A stretch of DNA of 64,000 nucleotides from NCBI GenBank assembly GCA_030752605.1, contig JASMDX010000052.1, forward strand, positions 73,667 to 137,666, given 5' to 3'. The notes beneath the pieces were generated by a model. The model did not search any database, was not told the DNA's origin, and saw only the letters and a list, made by a program, of their open reading frames with translations. A program made the translations under genes and the position numbers. Source of the DNA: GCA-2731375 sp002731375 (GTDB lineage: Bacteria; Pseudomonadota; Alphaproteobacteria; GCA-2731375). Shown in pieces: positions 63,447 to 64,000 of the stretch; positions within the stretch are counted from its first letter, which is position 1; each line of letters starts with the position of its first letter.

Positions 63447-64000
63447 ATGGCGGACGATGGCGCATTGCAGGATTTGGGTCAGCATATCGCTGCCGTTTTG
63501 GCGGATCAGGTCATCGAGGCCTCGGTGGCTCATGGCGAGTTGATAATCACGGCCCGGGCGGAGCAAATTATCAAGGTCGTGACTTTCCTGCGCGATGATC
63601 CGCAATGTCTGTTCAAGGTGATGGTAGATATTTGTGGCATCGATTTCCCGGAACGGCCAAAACGGTTTGAGGTTGTCTACAATTTCCTTTCCCTGGTGCA
63701 TAATCAACGCGTCCGGGTCAAGGTGGATGCCGATGACCAAACACCCGTGCCCTCGATAACCAGTCTGCATAATTCAGCCAACTGGTTCGAGCGGGAGGTC
63801 TGGGACATGTACGGCGTGATGTTCGATGGCCACCCGGATCTACGCCGGTTGTTGACTGACTATGGTTTCGAGGGTCATCCCCTGCGCAAGGATTTTCCCC
63901 TGAGCGGCCATGTGGAGATGCGCTACGACGACGCGCAGAAGCGTGTGGTCTACGAACCGGTGAGCCTGCCGCAGGAGTTCCGGTCATTTGATTTCCTCAG
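63447..64000 (+). CDS. nuoC: NADH-quinone oxidoreductase subunit C, 3' end outside window
   Basis: The ATG at 63447, 26 bp after nuoB, opens a frame that runs off the right edge (184 codons present). Diagnostic segments: RFEVVYNFLSLVHNQRVRVK, REVWDMYGVMFDGHPDLRRL and LTDYGFEGHPLRKDFPLSG. Complex I 30-kDa subunit. Confidence 0.95.
   Translation, partial: MADDGALQDLGQHIAAVLADQVIEASVAHGELIITARAEQIIKVVTFLRDDPQCLFKVMVDICGIDFPERPKRFEVVYNFLSLVHNQRVRVKVDADDQTPVPSITSLHNSANWFEREVWDMYGVMFDGHPDLRRLLTDYGFEGHPLRKDFPLSGHVEMRYDDAQKRVVYEPVSLPQEFRSFDFL

Overview
The window reads as chromosomal DNA of a GC-rich alphaproteobacterium, probably Rhodospirillales-like. The basis is the nagZ-scpA-scpB-tatABC order, an Rrf2-led suf operon, DUF3422, many acyl-CoA dehydrogenases and a nuoABC start. 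Species cannot be told from the sequence alone. Genes are dense and mostly in short operons with ATGA-type overlaps.

Layout. 1-12.9 kb: acyl-CoA and accessory oxidation genes: MoxR ATPase (partial), two divergent acyl-CoA dehydrogenases, two luciferase-like monooxygenases, a PagL-type lipid A deacylase, a ketopantoate-reductase-like protein, an SDR, then an enoyl-CoA hydratase-GST-amidase-(dead isochorismatase)-acyl-CoA synthetase operon. 12.9-19.8 kb: MarR/EmrA, divergent from an SDR-MtnA-aldolase/dehydrogenase fusion operon, with a convergent ribokinase; this looks like sugar-phosphate salvage. 20.2-23.9 kb: three acyl-CoA dehydrogenases resembling a pimeloyl-CoA dehydrogenase pair with one subunit duplicated. 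24.4-34.2 kb: housekeeping (xthA, erpA, dgt, argS, SPOR protein, nagZ, scpAB, tatABC). 34.3-42.3 kb: sugar-acid catabolism (IlvD/Edd dehydratase, cyclase, sulfatase, DUF1028, OtnK, frameshifted OtnC, cupin). 42.3-45.5 kb: molybdopterin oxidoreductase and an LsrF homologue. 45.6-52.1 kb: the complete iscR-sufBCDSE-sufT-sufA operon. 52.3-55.7 kb: MipA/OmpV protein, decayed flagellin, acyl-CoA synthetase, IS3 remnant.

55.8-60.5 kb is the most unusual stretch. An intact tRNA-Asp(GTC) gene is followed by two further copies of its 3' 48 bp, about 2.0 and 2.5 kb apart. Each copy is flanked by conserved end sequences and 11-bp iterons. This looks like a tandem array of small integrative elements at one attachment site that have lost a recognisable integrase. 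The first carries a two-gene operon, an HNH nuclease with an uncharacterised N-terminal half overlapping an HIT-family nucleotide hydrolase/transferase; this is the best candidate here for an undescribed system. The second carries a GMC oxidoreductase. DUF3422 and the nuo operon follow.

At least six genes are decayed or broken: an isochorismatase, an adenylate cyclase, OtnC, a flagellin, an IS3 transposase and an M15 peptidase.
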